From Pinisolibacter aquiterrae (lineage in GTDB: Bacteria; Pseudomonadota; Alphaproteobacteria; Rhizobiales; Ancalomicrobiaceae), in the NCBI RefSeq assembly GCF_019160155.1, contig NZ_JAFNIH010000042.1, positions 92,847-156,846 of the forward strand: a DNA stretch of 64,000 bases, read 5' to 3'. Each line of letters begins with the position of its first letter. Positions within the stretch are counted from its first letter, which is position 1. The notes below the pieces were generated by a model that saw nothing but the letters and a program-made list of their open reading frames with translations, was not told where the DNA came from and searched no databases. The position numbers and the translations under genes are program-made. This document shows positions 17,343-27,026 of this stretch, in pieces.

Positions 17343-17555
17343 TCAGTCGTCGAGATCCATCTCGAGGATGGCCATCTGGAGGTTCCAGGAGACTTCGCCG
17401 TCCTCGTCGTCGCGATAGATCACGGCGATGAATTCGTCACCGATGAACACCTCGGCGGAGTCCTTCTTCTTCGGGCGGGCGACGACCTTGATGGTGTCGA
17501 GCTCGAACTTGCGCTGGAGATAGGCCTGCAGCTTGGCGAGTTCGGTCTTGTCCAC
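17343..17555 (-). CDS. DUF3126 family protein
   Basis: 70 residues from a GTG start at 17555 with GGAG upstream. The sequence KTELAKLQAYLQRKF, then AEVFIGDEFIAVIYRDDEDG matches DUF3126, a small conserved alphaproteobacterial protein of unknown function. The longer reading to 17651 adds unconserved residues. It is likely cytoplasmic. Confidence 0.82.
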   Translation of the reverse strand: MDKTELAKLQAYLQRKFELDTIKVVARPKKKDSAEVFIGDEFIAVIYRDDEDGEVSWNLQMAILEMDLDD

Positions 17556-17862
17556 GAGCTTGGCTCCGGTTGATGAAGGAACGAAGCGGCGACCTTGCGT
17601 GCGGCCGCCGTTTTCGGCGCCGCTTGTGGCACGCCCCCCGGCGCGCGTCAAAGGCGGACACGGCCTTTCGCGCCGATTCTGGGGAAAACGGACGTCGCCT
17701 CGGAGCGTCTCCCGAAAGTCGGCGGCGGAGGAGCGGTGCCGGATTTTCGTGCCTCGCGCGGAGGGAATCGATGCCGATGTCGAGACGTCCGAGAGATGGC
17801 CGACGCCGCGAGGCGCGAAGAGACCCGCCGAGCCGACCCGTCCGACCTCTCGAGACGCGCTC
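17556..17862. other. Non-coding gap
   Basis: About 300 bp between the DUF3126 start and the cysE stop, both leftward. I see no gene or clear hairpin; it should contain the DUF3126 promoter. Confidence 0.4.
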
Positions 17863-18687
17863 TCAGCCGCGATCGTCGTCGAGCATCTGGTCCATCGCCC
17901 GCGACGGCTCCGAGCACGCGACCTCGCCGACCACCCGCGCCGGCACCCCGGCGACGGTGGTGCGCGGCGGCACCTCGGCGAGCACCACCGATCCCGCCGC
18001 CACGCGCGCGCACTTGCCCACGACGATGTTGCCGAGCACCTTGGCGCCGGCGCCGATCAGCACGCCCTGGCGGATCTTGGGATGGCGATCGCCGCTCTCC
18101 TTGCCGGTGCCGCCGAGGGTGACGCCCTGGAGGATAGAGACGTCGTCGTCGATCACCGCGGTGGCGCCGATGACGATGCCGGTCGCGTGGTCGAAGAAGA
18201 GGCCGCGTCCGAGCGGCACCTGCGGATGAATGTCGGTCTGGAAGACCTCCGAGGCGCGGCTCTGGAGATAGAGCGCGAAGTCGCGCCGGCCGTTGCGCCA
18301 CAGCCAGTTGGCGAGCCGGTGGGTCTGGATGGCGTGGAACCCCTTGAAGTAGAGAATCGGCTCGATCATCCGCTCGCAGGCCGGATCGCGGTCGTTGACC
18401 GCCTGGAGATCGACCCGGAAGATCGACCCGATCGACGGTTCGTCGGCGAGCGCCTCCTCGTAGGTCTGGCGAATCAACGCCTCCTTGACGGTGGGATGGC
18501 CGAGCCGCTCCGCCACCCGGTGGACGATCGCGTCCTCGAGACGGGAGTGATTGAGCACCGACTCCCAGATGAAGCTCGCCAACGCCGGTTCGCTCGCCGC
18601 CATCGCCGCCGCCTCGGCGCGCACGCGGTCCCAGATGGGATCGACGCTGCCGGCGAAGGGCGTGGGAGTGTTGCGTGTCTTGGCCAT
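17863..18687 (-). CDS. cysE: Serine O-acetyltransferase
   Basis: 274 residues. N-terminal helical domain (WDRVRAEAAAMAASEP) then the left-handed beta-helix with the CysE signatures DIHPQVPLGRGLFFDHATG, TLGGTGKESGDRHPKI and GAKVLGNIVVGKCARVAAGS. It makes O-acetylserine from serine and acetyl-CoA, the first step of cysteine synthesis, in the cytoplasm, and is normally feedback-inhibited by cysteine. The start at 18687 has GAGGAACGAGAC upstream. No cysK is adjacent. Confidence 0.95.
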   Translation of the reverse strand: MAKTRNTPTPFAGSVDPIWDRVRAEAAAMAASEPALASFIWESVLNHSRLEDAIVHRVAERLGHPTVKEALIRQTYEEALADEPSIGSIFRVDLQAVNDRDPACERMIEPILYFKGFHAIQTHRLANWLWRNGRRDFALYLQSRASEVFQTDIHPQVPLGRGLFFDHATGIVIGATAVIDDDVSILQGVTLGGTGKESGDRHPKIRQGVLIGAGAKVLGNIVVGKCARVAAGSVVLAEVPPRTTVAGVPARVVGEVACSEPSRAMDQMLDDDRG

Positions 18688-18867
18688 GTCTCGTTCCTCG
18701 GGGACGACGATCGATCGTCGGGGGACGAACATAGGGCGAATCCGGTCAACATCCAATTGACGCCACCCCCGGTTTGACGGTCTCGTGATCACCGAGCCCC
18801 CCGCGACCGACGACACCGGCCCGCGCCGTCGCCCGCCTCTCCGCCCGTCCTTTCGAAAGACAGCCCC

Positions 18868-19698
18868 ATGACCTCGACCTCCGAAACCCCCGCCGTCGTC
18901 ACTCTGGAGAGCGCCGACCCGCGCATCCGCATCGAGGTCGAGGGCGCCGTCGGTCGTCTCGTCGTCGCCAATCCGGAGCGCCGCAACGCGGTCTCGCTCG
19001 CCATGTGGCAGGCGATCCCCGGCGCCGTCGCCGCCCTCGTCGCCCATCCCGACGTCCGCGTGATCGTGGTGCGCGGCGACGGCGATCTCGCCTTCGTCTC
19101 CGGCGCCGACATCTCCGAATTCGCCACCGTCCGCAAGGACGCCGCCTCGGCCCGCGCCTACGAGGCCTCCAACGCCGAAGCCTTCTCGGCGCTGCGCCAC
19201 GCGACCAAGCCGACCATCGCGATGATTCGCGGCTTCTGTCTCGGCGGCGGCATGGGGCTCGCGGTCGCCTGCGACATCCGCATCGCCGCCGACGACGCCG
19301 TCTTCGGCATCCCCGCCGCCCGCCTCGGCGTCGGCTATCCGCCCGACTGCATCGCCGACGTGGTCGCCGCCGTCGGCCCCCAGCGCGCCAAGGAGATGTT
19401 CTTCACCGCCCGTCGCATGACCGCCGCCGAGGCACTCGAGATCGGCCTCCTCGCCGCCGTCCACTCGGTCGAGGCGCTGGAGAACGAGGCGATCGACCTC
19501 GCCACCGTCATCGCCCACAACGCGCCGCTGACGCTCCGCGCCGCCAAGGCCGCGATCGACGCGGTCGTCGACGGCGCCCTCCCCACGCGCCGCGAGACGC
19601 TGGTGGCGCTGACCGACGCCTGTTTCGCCTCCGCCGACTTCGCCGAGGGCCGCACCGCCTTCCTGGAGAAGCGCGAGGCGAAGTTCCACGGCCGCTGA
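18868..19698 (+). CDS. Enoyl-CoA hydratase/isomerase family protein
   Basis: 276 residues of the crotonase fold. The CoA-binding and oxyanion segments are visible: FVSGADISEF (residues about 81-90) and GFCLGGGMGLAVACDIRIA (about 125-143), with AARLGVGYPPDC downstream. The glutamate pair of classical hydratases is not evident (GYPPD instead of G-x-x-PE), so the exact reaction within the superfamily is open. It is divergent from cysE and 115 bp ahead of the ABC exporter. Confidence 0.8.
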   Translation: MTSTSETPAVVTLESADPRIRIEVEGAVGRLVVANPERRNAVSLAMWQAIPGAVAALVAHPDVRVIVVRGDGDLAFVSGADISEFATVRKDAASARAYEASNAEAFSALRHATKPTIAMIRGFCLGGGMGLAVACDIRIAADDAVFGIPAARLGVGYPPDCIADVVAAVGPQRAKEMFFTARRMTAAEALEIGLLAAVHSVEALENEAIDLATVIAHNAPLTLRAAKAAIDAVVDGALPTRRETLVALTDACFASADFAEGRTAFLEKREAKFHGR

Positions 19699-19813
19699 AG
19701 GCGCCCCCCCCTCCCGCCGGCGCCGCCCCCTCGTCGGCCCGCGAACCTTGCTTTCGCGGCCGATCTTGTCCATTGAGGGCCGGAAATCGCGCTGCCGGGA
19801 GAGCGGCGCGGTC

Positions 19814-21592
19814 ATGTGGAGTTCGTCCGTGTCGAAACCCAAGATCGGCAGCCTGATGACCGGCGGCACCGTCGCCCTCGTCCGCCGCCTCGTCGCCGAC
19901 CAGGGCCTCCGGCACTGGAAGGGTTACGTCGTCGCCTTCGTCTGCATGGCGGCCATCGCCGGCTCCACCTCGCTCGCCGCCTGGCTGATGCGCGACGTCA
20001 TCGACAAGGTGTTCCTGGAGAAGAGCCAATCGGCGATCTTCGCCCTCTCCGGCGCGGTCGCCGTGATCTACGTGGTCAAGGGCCTCGCCACCTTCGGCCA
20101 GCAGGTGACGCTGTCGCGCATCGCCAACGCCATCGTCGCCTCGGTCCAGGCCCGCATCTTCGATCATCTCCTGCGGCTGAACCTCTCCTATTTCGCCGAC
20201 CGCCACACCTCCGAGTTCGTCGCCCGCCAGAGCTACATCGCCGCCTCCTGCGGCGCCGTGCTCAACATCATCATCACCTCGCTCGGCCGCGACCTCCTGA
20301 CCCTGATCGGCCTCCTGACCGTCATGCTGGTGCAGGATCCCACCATGTCGCTGATCGCCTTCCTGGTGATGCCCGGGGCGGTCTTCGGCGTCCAGAAGCT
20401 GGTGAAGCGCGCCAAGGCGATCATGAAGGCCGGCTTCACCCAGGGCATGATGGTGGTCGAGATCACCCAGGAGACGGTCCAGGGCATGAAGGTGGTGAAG
20501 GCCTTCGGCCTCGAGGACCATCAGCGCGCCCGCATGGCCGCGACCATCGATCTCGTCCGCCACGCCGCCGACAAGTTCGCCTCCGTCGGCGCGCGCACCG
20601 CGCCGCTGATGGAGACGCTGGGCGGCTTCGCCGTCGCCGGCGTCATCCTCTACGGCGGCTGGCGCGTGACCTCGGCGGGGGCGACGCCGGGCGTCTTCAT
20701 GTCCTTCATCACCGCGCTGCTCCTCGCCTACGATCCGGCCAAGCGCCTCGCCCGCGTCCACGTCGAGCTCGCCGGCAATCTGGTCGGCGTGCAGATGATG
20801 TACGACTTCCTCGCCGAGCCGGCCCCGGAGGTCGAGGACGCCGCCCTGCCGCCCCTCGCCGTCGGCACCGGCCGGGTCGTCTTCGACGACGTCCGCTTCG
20901 CCTATCGCGACGACGAGCCGGTCCTCGACGGCCTCGACCTCGTCGCCGAGGCGGGCAAGACCACCGCCCTGGTCGGCCGCTCCGGCGGCGGCAAGTCGAC
21001 GATCCTGTCGCTGCTGCTGCGCTTCTGGGAGCCGGACGGCGGCCGCATCACCATCGACGGCACCGAGATCCACACGGTCTCGCGCCGCTCGCTGCGCGCC
21101 GCGATCGGCTACGTCGGCCAGGACGTGTTCCTGTTCAAGGGCTCCATCGCCGAGAACATCGCCATGGGCCGCGAGGACGCCACCCGCGCCGAGATCGAGG
21201 CGGCGGCGAAGGCAGCCTACGCCCACGACTTCGTGATGGGCTTCCCGGCCGGCTACGACACCCAGGTCGGTGAAAACGGCGCCCAACTCTCCGGCGGCCA
21301 GCGCCAGCGCCTCGCCATCGCCCGCGCCATCCTCAAGGACGCGCCGATCCTGCTGCTCGACGAAGCCACCGCCGCCCTCGACACCGAGAGCGAGCGCGCC
21401 ATCCAGCAGGCGCTCGAGGCACTCTCGCGCGGCCGCACCACGCTGGTCATCGCCCATCGCCTCCAGACCATCGAGAAGGCCGACGCGATCTGCGTGATCG
21501 AGGAGGGCAAGGTCCTCGAGCGCGGCACCCATGCCGAGCTGCTCGCCCACGGCGGCCGCTACGCCGGCCTGCACGCGGTCCAGTTCGGCTGA
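19814..21592 (+). CDS. MsbA-like ABC exporter (fused permease and ATPase)
   Basis: 592 residues. A type-1 exporter membrane domain (six segments, residues about 30-310) precedes a nucleotide-binding domain with Walker A GRSGGGKST, Q-loop YVGQDVFLF, signature LSGGQRQRLAIARAI, Walker B ILLLDEATAALD and H-loop VIAHRLQT. This is the MsbA/lipid exporter half-transporter layout, acting as a homodimer in the inner membrane. No lipid A genes flank it, so substrate is not assigned. The start at 19814 is a choice; the ATG at 19856 also lies before conserved sequence. Confidence 0.88.
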   Translation: MWSSSVSKPKIGSLMTGGTVALVRRLVADQGLRHWKGYVVAFVCMAAIAGSTSLAAWLMRDVIDKVFLEKSQSAIFALSGAVAVIYVVKGLATFGQQVTLSRIANAIVASVQARIFDHLLRLNLSYFADRHTSEFVARQSYIAASCGAVLNIIITSLGRDLLTLIGLLTVMLVQDPTMSLIAFLVMPGAVFGVQKLVKRAKAIMKAGFTQGMMVVEITQETVQGMKVVKAFGLEDHQRARMAATIDLVRHAADKFASVGARTAPLMETLGGFAVAGVILYGGWRVTSAGATPGVFMSFITALLLAYDPAKRLARVHVELAGNLVGVQMMYDFLAEPAPEVEDAALPPLAVGTGRVVFDDVRFAYRDDEPVLDGLDLVAEAGKTTALVGRSGGGKSTILSLLLRFWEPDGGRITIDGTEIHTVSRRSLRAAIGYVGQDVFLFKGSIAENIAMGREDATRAEIEAAAKAAYAHDFVMGFPAGYDTQVGENGAQLSGGQRQRLAIARAILKDAPILLLDEATAALDTESERAIQQALEALSRGRTTLVIAHRLQTIEKADAICVIEEGKVLERGTHAELLAHGGRYAGLHAVQFG

Positions 21593-21646
21593 AGGATCGA
21601 GGCACGCGGGCGGGCTCGTGGAGACACCGCCCCGTCCGTCGCCCTC

Positions 21647-22408
21647 TCAGGGCCGCGTCGCGAGGAAGTCGAGCACGGCCTGCTTGTAGATCTTGTCGCC
21701 GACCGAGGCCATGTGGTCCTTGCCGGGCAGGATCACCGCCCGCGCGCCCGGCACCAGCGCCACGAAGTCCTCGACCGAGCCGGCGACGTCGTCCTTGTCG
21801 CCGACCGCCACCAGCACCGGCAGATCGAGCGCCGCCAAGGCCTCGCGCGGCACCGGCTGACGCGAGCCGCGCATGCAGGCGGCGAGCGCCAGGAGATCCG
21901 ATCCGGTCTGTTTGCCGAAGGCGCGATAGGCCCGGCCCTTGGGCGTCACGACCTCGGCGTCGGTCTCCGCCTCGAGCGCGCTGGCGATCGTCTCCTGCCC
22001 GCCGAGCCCCTCGACCATCGCCATGGCGAGCCCGCCGAAGATCACCGAGCGCAGCCGCTCGGGATGGCGCGTCGCCAGATGACCGAGGATCCACGCGCCC
22101 TTGGAGAAGCCCATCGCGTCGGCCCGGTCGATCTCGAGATGATCCATCAGCCGGCGCACGTCCTCGGCCATGTGATCGCCGGTGTGATAGAGCGCCGGAT
22201 CGTGCGGCGCGTCGGAAGCGCCGTGGCCGCGATTGTCGAGCCCGATCACCCGCCGCCCGTCGCCGACCAGCAGGTCGACCCAGCCGGTGCCGACCCAGTT
22301 GACGCGCGAATTGGACCCGAAACCGTGCACCAGCACGATCGGCTCGCCGTCCTGCGGTCCGACGTCGAAATAGGCGAGGCTGAGCCCCTCCGACTGGAAG
22401 AATCGCAT
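21647..22408 (-). CDS. Alpha/beta hydrolase
   Basis: 253 residues with the hydrolase core: oxyanion HGFGSNSRVNW (about 27-37), GLDNRGHGASDAP, nucleophile elbow MGFSKGAW (G-x-S-x-G), acid near VGDKDDVAGS and catalytic His in GKDHMASVGD. The start at 22408 (MRFFQSEGLSLAYFD) is preferred because homologs begin here and AAGGGTG precedes it; an ATG at 22456 is the alternative. The natural substrate cannot be told. Confidence 0.83.
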   Translation of the reverse strand: MRFFQSEGLSLAYFDVGPQDGEPIVLVHGFGSNSRVNWVGTGWVDLLVGDGRRVIGLDNRGHGASDAPHDPALYHTGDHMAEDVRRLMDHLEIDRADAMGFSKGAWILGHLATRHPERLRSVIFGGLAMAMVEGLGGQETIASALEAETDAEVVTPKGRAYRAFGKQTGSDLLALAACMRGSRQPVPREALAALDLPVLVAVGDKDDVAGSVEDFVALVPGARAVILPGKDHMASVGDKIYKQAVLDFLATRP

Positions 22409-22606
22409 CGGCGGAGCACCCTTGCGGGGCGAGGTGGAGAGAGAGGTGATCTTCATGGCCGGCGAGGCTAACGATCCGGGCGGACGACGAAAAGCCCTTT
22501 CGCGGCGGGACTGCCCCGCGCCGCGTACTCCGCCTCTTTTCCCACTACCCACCGGCGGCCGCCGTGGCTATGGTGCCGCCTTCGATCGAGAGCATGAGGT
22601 TATCCC

Positions 22607-22861
22607 ATGGCGGACGCTGCCGTTCCCCATTTCGCCAACGATGGCGGCATCGACAAGATCCGAATCGGTGCCCGCGAATTCATGTGCATCGGCGCGCGGC
22701 CGCCCTTCGATCACCCCCACGTCTATCTCGACATGGGTGGCGACGACGAAAAGCTCTGCCCCTGGTGCGGCACGCTCTATGTCCACGACGCCTCGCTGAA
22801 GGCGACCGAATCGGTCCCGGCCGAGGCCGAGTGGCATCCCGCGGCCGTCGCCGCCGAGTGA
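22607..22861 (+). CDS. Zinc-finger protein homologous to complex I subunit NDUFS6
   Basis: 84 residues of the zf-CHCC family. The zinc ligands are visible in order: Cys in EFMCIGARPPFDHPHVYLDM, its His, and the pair LCPWCGTLYV. In mitochondria the homolog NDUFS6 is an accessory subunit of complex I; alphaproteobacteria keep a small soluble version. This is one of the taxonomic pointers in the window. It is divergent from the alpha/beta hydrolase. Confidence 0.88.
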   Translation: MADAAVPHFANDGGIDKIRIGAREFMCIGARPPFDHPHVYLDMGGDDEKLCPWCGTLYVHDASLKATESVPAEAEWHPAAVAAE

Positions 22862-23006
22862 CGCCGCCCGACGGGTCTCCCCGCCGGCCTCAGATTCCGA
22901 CGGCGTGATCCTCGCCCCGGGCGGGTTCTCGCCGTCGTCCGCTTCCACGGACCGCCCTCGCGTTCTCGCCGACGGCCCGCCCCCAACCACGGGAACGGTC
23001 CATCCC

Positions 23007-24197
23007 ATGTCGGGACACTCTCTCATCGTCGCCGGAGGCGGCATCGGCGGTCTCGCCGTCGCCCTCACGCTCGCCCGCGACGGCCACCGCGTCACCGTCC
23101 TGGAACAGGCCCACGAACTGGCCGAGGTCGGCGCCGGCATCCAGATCTCGCCCAACGCCTCGCGCATCCTGGTCGACCTCGGCCTCGGCCCGGCCCTCGC
23201 CCGGGTCGCCGTGACCCCCTCCGACATTCGCGTCTTCTCCACCCGCGCCGCCGGTGAGGTCGCCCGCACGCCGCTCGGCTCGCGCCCGGAAGAGCGCTGG
23301 GGCGCCCCGTTCTGGGTGATCCATCGCGCCGATCTCCTCGCCGTGCTCGCCGCCGCCGCCCGCGCCCACCCGCTCGTCGACCTCGTGCTCGACGCGCGCC
23401 TGCGCGGCGTCGGCGCCGAACCCGGCCACATCACCATCCACGCCACCGTCGCCGGCGAGGCTCGCGACTTTCCCGCCGACGGCCTGATCGGCGCCGACGG
23501 CGTGCGCTCGCGGGTGCGCATCGCCGTGCGCGGTGGCCCGCCCGCCCGCTACACCGGCCGCACCGCCTATCGCGCCACCGTGCCGATCGAGGCCGCGCCG
23601 GAGGAACTGCGCCGCTCGACCGGACTGTGGTTCGCCCCCCACGCCCACATCGTCCACTATCCGATCCGGGCCGGGCGCGAATGGAACATCGTCGCCATCG
23701 TCGAGGACGCCTGGCACGACGAGAGCTGGTCGGTCGCCGCCGATCGCGCCGAGGTCGCCCGTGTCTTCGGCCTCTCCACCACACGCTGGCCACCGCTCGC
23801 CCGCCGGCTGCTCGATCTGCCCGACCAGTGGACCAAATGGGCGCTGTGCGGCTTCGACACCGATTTCGAGTGGTCGTCGGGCGCGGTGACCCTGCTCGGC
23901 GACGCCGCCCACGCCACCCTCCCCTTCGCCGCCCAGGGCGGCGGCATGGCGATCGAGGACGCCGAGGTCCTCGCCCGCACCCTGCGCGGCGCCCCCAACG
24001 TCGCCTCCGCCTTCCACGCCTACGAGACGCTGCGCAAGCCCCGTGCCCGCGCCATCGTCGATCAGGCGGCCAAGAACGGGCGCATCTATCACATGCCCGA
24101 CGGTCTCGCCTTCTTCCGCGACACCACCCTGAAGCTCGGCGTCGGATCCCGCCTGACCGATCGCATGGCCTGGATCTACGGCTGGAAGGCGGGCTGA
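23007..24197 (+). CDS. FAD-dependent monooxygenase (salicylate hydroxylase-like)
   Basis: 396 residues, group A flavin monooxygenase. FAD motifs are complete: GGGIGGLAVALTLARDG (Rossmann GxGxxG, residues about 9-25), the DG fingerprint LIGADGVRSRVR near 155, and LLGDAAHATLPFAAQGGG near 290. It uses NAD(P)H and oxygen to hydroxylate an aromatic substrate in the cytoplasm. Closest in pattern to salicylate or 3-hydroxybenzoate hydroxylases. No aromatic catabolic genes flank it, so substrate is open. Confidence 0.83.
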   Translation: MSGHSLIVAGGGIGGLAVALTLARDGHRVTVLEQAHELAEVGAGIQISPNASRILVDLGLGPALARVAVTPSDIRVFSTRAAGEVARTPLGSRPEERWGAPFWVIHRADLLAVLAAAARAHPLVDLVLDARLRGVGAEPGHITIHATVAGEARDFPADGLIGADGVRSRVRIAVRGGPPARYTGRTAYRATVPIEAAPEELRRSTGLWFAPHAHIVHYPIRAGREWNIVAIVEDAWHDESWSVAADRAEVARVFGLSTTRWPPLARRLLDLPDQWTKWALCGFDTDFEWSSGAVTLLGDAAHATLPFAAQGGGMAIEDAEVLARTLRGAPNVASAFHAYETLRKPRARAIVDQAAKNGRIYHMPDGLAFFRDTTLKLGVGSRLTDRMAWIYGWKAG

Positions 24198-24308
24198 TCC
24201 GGATCGGTTCCGGTGGGCATTTCCGCGCCTCGCCTTGAGGCTCGCCTCGCGTTGGGCTATCGAAACGAGGACGGGCCGAGGACACCAGCCGGGAGGAACC
24301 GCAGGGTC

Positions 24309-25082
24309 ATGACCGAAGACGCAGCCTCCGCCCCCTCGGCACCGGCCGATCGCATCGTCACCGCCGCCATGCTGGTGATCGGCGACGAGATCCTGTCCGG
24401 CCGCACCAAGGACAAGAACATCGGCTTCGTCGCCGACCGTCTGACCGAGATCGGCATCGATCTGCGCGAGGTCCGCATCGTCCCCGACGACGAGGCGATG
24501 ATCGTCGAAGCGGTGCGCGCGCTCTCCGCCCGCTTCGACCACGTCTTCACCTCCGGCGGCATCGGCCCGACCCACGACGACATCACAGCCGACGCGATCG
24601 CCGTCGCCTTCGGGGTCGGCATCGATCACGATCCCCGCGCCGTGGAGATCCTGAAGGCCCGTCTCGCCGGCCGCGCCGAGATCAACGAGGCGCGCCTGCG
24701 CATGGCCCGCATCCCCTTCGGCGCCACCCTGATCGAGACCGACAACGGCATGCCCGGCTTCACGATCGGCAACGTCCACGTCATGGCGGGCGTGCCGGCG
24801 GTGCTCCAGTCGATGATGACGGTGGTCTGCCGCACCCTCGAGGGCGGCCGGCGGATGCTGTCGGAGACCATCGACGCCCATCTCGGCGAGGGCCTGATCG
24901 CCACTCCGCTCGGGGCGCTGCAGAAGGCCCACCCGGCCACCGTGATCGGCTCCTACCCCTACGAACGCGACGGACGCTACGCCACCAACGTGGTCGTCCG
25001 GGCCCGTGACGCCGCGATCCTGGCCGCCGCCGTGGCCGACGTCGAGGCGATGCTCGCCGAAGTCCGCTCCCGCTATCCCTGA
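24309..25082 (+). CDS. CinA N-terminal/MoaB-type molybdopterin-binding domain protein
   Basis: 257 residues with the MoCF_biosynth fold: [17 protein letters not shown] (about 18-34), [18 protein letters not shown] and [20 protein letters not shown]. It corresponds to the N-terminal part of CinA; the C-terminal nicotinamide nucleotide amidase is absent, a common split form. It may be an ADP-ribose pyrophosphatase or a molybdopterin-binding protein; the family role is not settled. It is 7 bp upstream of gpt, so probably co-transcribed. Confidence 0.82.
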   Translation: MTEDAASAPSAPADRIVTAAMLVIGDEILSGRTKDKNIGFVADRLTEIGIDLREVRIVPDDEAMIVEAVRALSARFDHVFTSGGIGPTHDDITADAIAVAFGVGIDHDPRAVEILKARLAGRAEINEARLRMARIPFGATLIETDNGMPGFTIGNVHVMAGVPAVLQSMMTVVCRTLEGGRRMLSETIDAHLGEGLIATPLGALQKAHPATVIGSYPYERDGRYATNVVVRARDAAILAAAVADVEAMLAEVRSRYP

Positions 25083-25089
25083 GGTGCAC

Positions 25090-25593
25090 ATGTCCGGGCC
25101 GCAGCAGAAAGTCTTCCCCGTCTCCTGGGACCAGTTCCACCGCGACGCCCGTGCGCTCACCTGGCGCCTCGCCGGGCACGGGCCGTGGTCGGCGATCGTC
25201 GCGATCACCCGCGGCGGCCTCGTCCCGGCGGCGATCGTCGCCCGCGAGCTGGACATTCGCCTGATCGAGACGGTCTGCGTCGCCTCCTATCACGACTATT
25301 CCTCGCAAGGAGAGCTGAAGGTCATGAAGGGGGTCTCCGACGAGCTGATCGCCAAGACCGGCGCCGGCGGCAAAGGCATCCTGATCGTCGACGACCTCGT
25401 CGACACCGGCAAGACCGCCCGCGTCGTCCGCGAGATGCTGCCGGAGGCCCATTTCGCCACCGTCTACGCCAAACCCCAGGGCCGCCCTCTGGTCGACACC
25501 TTCATCACCGAGGTTTCGCAGGACACCTGGATCTACTTCCCCTGGGACATGGGGCTGACCTTCCAGCCGCCGCTCCACGACGGCGGCGCCTGA
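25090..25593 (+). CDS. gpt: Xanthine(-guanine) phosphoribosyltransferase
   Basis: 167 residues. The PRPP-binding motif [17 protein letters not shown] (about 98-114) and the Gpt C-terminal [13 protein letters not shown] are diagnostic. It converts xanthine and guanine to XMP and GMP in purine salvage. The [19 protein letters not shown] stretch is the family dimer and pyrophosphate loop. The start at 25090 lies 7 bp after the CinA-like stop. Confidence 0.92.
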   Translation: MSGPQQKVFPVSWDQFHRDARALTWRLAGHGPWSAIVAITRGGLVPAAIVARELDIRLIETVCVASYHDYSSQGELKVMKGVSDELIAKTGAGGKGILIVDDLVDTGKTARVVREMLPEAHFATVYAKPQGRPLVDTFITEVSQDTWIYFPWDMGLTFQPPLHDGGA

Positions 25594-25636
25594 TCCGCCC
25601 CCTCCCGTCCCGTTCCGCCATGCGAAAGGCAGCCCC

Positions 25637-25996
25637 GTGAACGATCACATCAACGACAACGACAACACCGACCTCGAGAGCTGGGACGACGAGCAGGAGG
25701 CCCACGCCGAGGCCATCCGCGAGATGGTGCTCGACTACCTCGACGCCAACGACGTCGACGAGGGCACCGCCGTGTTCGGCCTGATCGAGATCGCCCTGTC
25801 GATCGCCATGTCGGGCTACGTCATGTCGACCGAGAAGCCCTCGGCCGGCGGCCTGCAGATGGAGCTCGACCGTCTCGCCAAGGACATCGCCGACCTCGTC
25901 CGCGAGGCGAAGAAGTCGGCCAAGACCTTCGTCGAGGAGACCCTCGCCGCCCTCGAGGAGGGCGAGGAGACCGGCGGACCGGGCGGCCGCGCCTGA
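25637..25996 (+). CDS. Acidic helical protein, function unknown
   Basis: 119 residues from a GTG start at 25637 with GAAAGGCAG upstream. The sequence is strongly acidic at both ends (LESWDDEQEAHAEA, AALEEGEETGG), with one weakly hydrophobic central helix (GLIEIALSIAMSGYVM) and a charged heptad-like helix after it (LQMELDRLAKDIADLVREAK). It is probably cytoplasmic or peripheral. It follows gpt by 43 bp. I do not recognise a family. Confidence 0.6.
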   Translation: MNDHINDNDNTDLESWDDEQEAHAEAIREMVLDYLDANDVDEGTAVFGLIEIALSIAMSGYVMSTEKPSAGGLQMELDRLAKDIADLVREAKKSAKTFVEETLAALEEGEETGGPGGRA

Positions 25997-26141
25997 CGCG
26001 TCGTCGCCTCGGCGCCGGTGCCGGTCTTCGGGTTCGCCTCGCCGGACGTGGTGTCGTCCCGCTCCCTCGCCGGAGTCGGACGCCCCACGGGCGAGCGAGC
26101 GAACCCGGCCCGGCGCCGGCACGAACGGTCGGAGGACCTCG

Positions 26142-26888
26142 ATGATCTACCGCCTCTGTCTCGTGTTTCTCGGCCTCTCCACCCTCTGGATCGCCCTGGC
26201 GCTGCTGCGGGCACCGTCGTGGACGATCGTTCCGGGTTTCGTCCTGGGCTGGGCGGTGATCGACTTCGGCTCCGGCGTCGTCCACATGCTGCTCGACTAC
26301 GTCCACCTGCCAACGTCGTTCCGCGCCGATCTCCTGTTCTTCGCCCCGCGCCGCGACACGCCGGAATATACGCGCATGCGCAAGGCGTTCTTCGCCCGCC
26401 TCAACGCCTTCTGGCGCATCGCCTACGACTTCAAGGTCCATCACCACACGCCGCGCGCCCTCGGCCGGCGCTCGCTGCGCGAACTGACCCGCGACACGCT
26501 CGTCGTCGGCGGGCTTCCGGTGCTGCTCGTCCTCGACGTCGCCATCGCCGTCGCCGCGCCGCCGCCCTGGCTCGTCGCCGCCGGCCTCGCCATGGCGATC
26601 GGCGCGATCTACATCCAGTATTTCCACAGCGTCATGCACCGCACCGACGTGCCGCCGCTGATCGCCGCGATGCAGCGCATCCGGCTGGTGATGACCGCCG
26701 AGGCCCATCAGGCCCACCACGACGACCCGCGCCGCAGCTTCGCGATCATCAGCGGCTGGACCAATCCGCTGCTCGACCGGATCTTCGTCCTGCTCGCCCG
26801 GCTCGGGATCTGCCGCTCCGAACACCTCGTGCCCGAACGCTTCGACGCCGCCGATCCCGCCGCCCCCGTCCCGGCCTGGCGCGCCTGA
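26142..26888 (+). CDS. CarF/TMEM189-like fatty-acyl or alkenyl desaturase
   Basis: 248 residues, four hydrophobic segments (near 5-25, 28-45, 118-138, 142-160). Histidine motifs match the TMEM189/Kua family: DFGSGVVHMLLDY (D41, H48), KVHHHTPRAL (H100-H102), FHSVMHRT (H162, H166) and EAHQAHHDDP (H189, H192, H193), then GWTNPLLDRI. The family includes animal PEDS1 and myxobacterial CarF, which desaturate ether lipids to plasmalogens, and plant FAD4. All histidines look present. No ether-lipid synthase is nearby, so plasmalogen production is only a possibility. Confidence 0.72.
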   Translation: MIYRLCLVFLGLSTLWIALALLRAPSWTIVPGFVLGWAVIDFGSGVVHMLLDYVHLPTSFRADLLFFAPRRDTPEYTRMRKAFFARLNAFWRIAYDFKVHHHTPRALGRRSLRELTRDTLVVGGLPVLLVLDVAIAVAAPPPWLVAAGLAMAIGAIYIQYFHSVMHRTDVPPLIAAMQRIRLVMTAEAHQAHHDDPRRSFAIISGWTNPLLDRIFVLLARLGICRSEHLVPERFDAADPAAPVPAWRA

Positions 26889-26935
26889 CGGCGATCGGCC
26901 CGAACACCCCTCCATCCGCACCGATGAACGACGAA

Positions 26936-26959
26936 GGCCGCGACGTCTCCGCCGCGGCC
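26936..26959. terminator. Weak hairpin between convergent genes
   Basis: Seven-bp inverted repeat GGCCGCG/CGCGGCC with a 10-nt loop between the CarF-like and VWA gene ends; no T-run. Confidence 0.3.
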
Positions 26960-27026
26960 CGAGGTCTCGCCGATGTTTCGAAGGACCGGGCGGCACGACG
27001 GCCGGGCCGCCGCGCGCCGTGAGCGC

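Noticed and set aside
22890..25256. Very long open frame on the minus strand opposite the monooxygenase, CinA-like and gpt genes
   Set aside because: High GC makes stops rare. The frame has no family pattern, while the plus-strand genes have intact motifs and ribosome binding sites.
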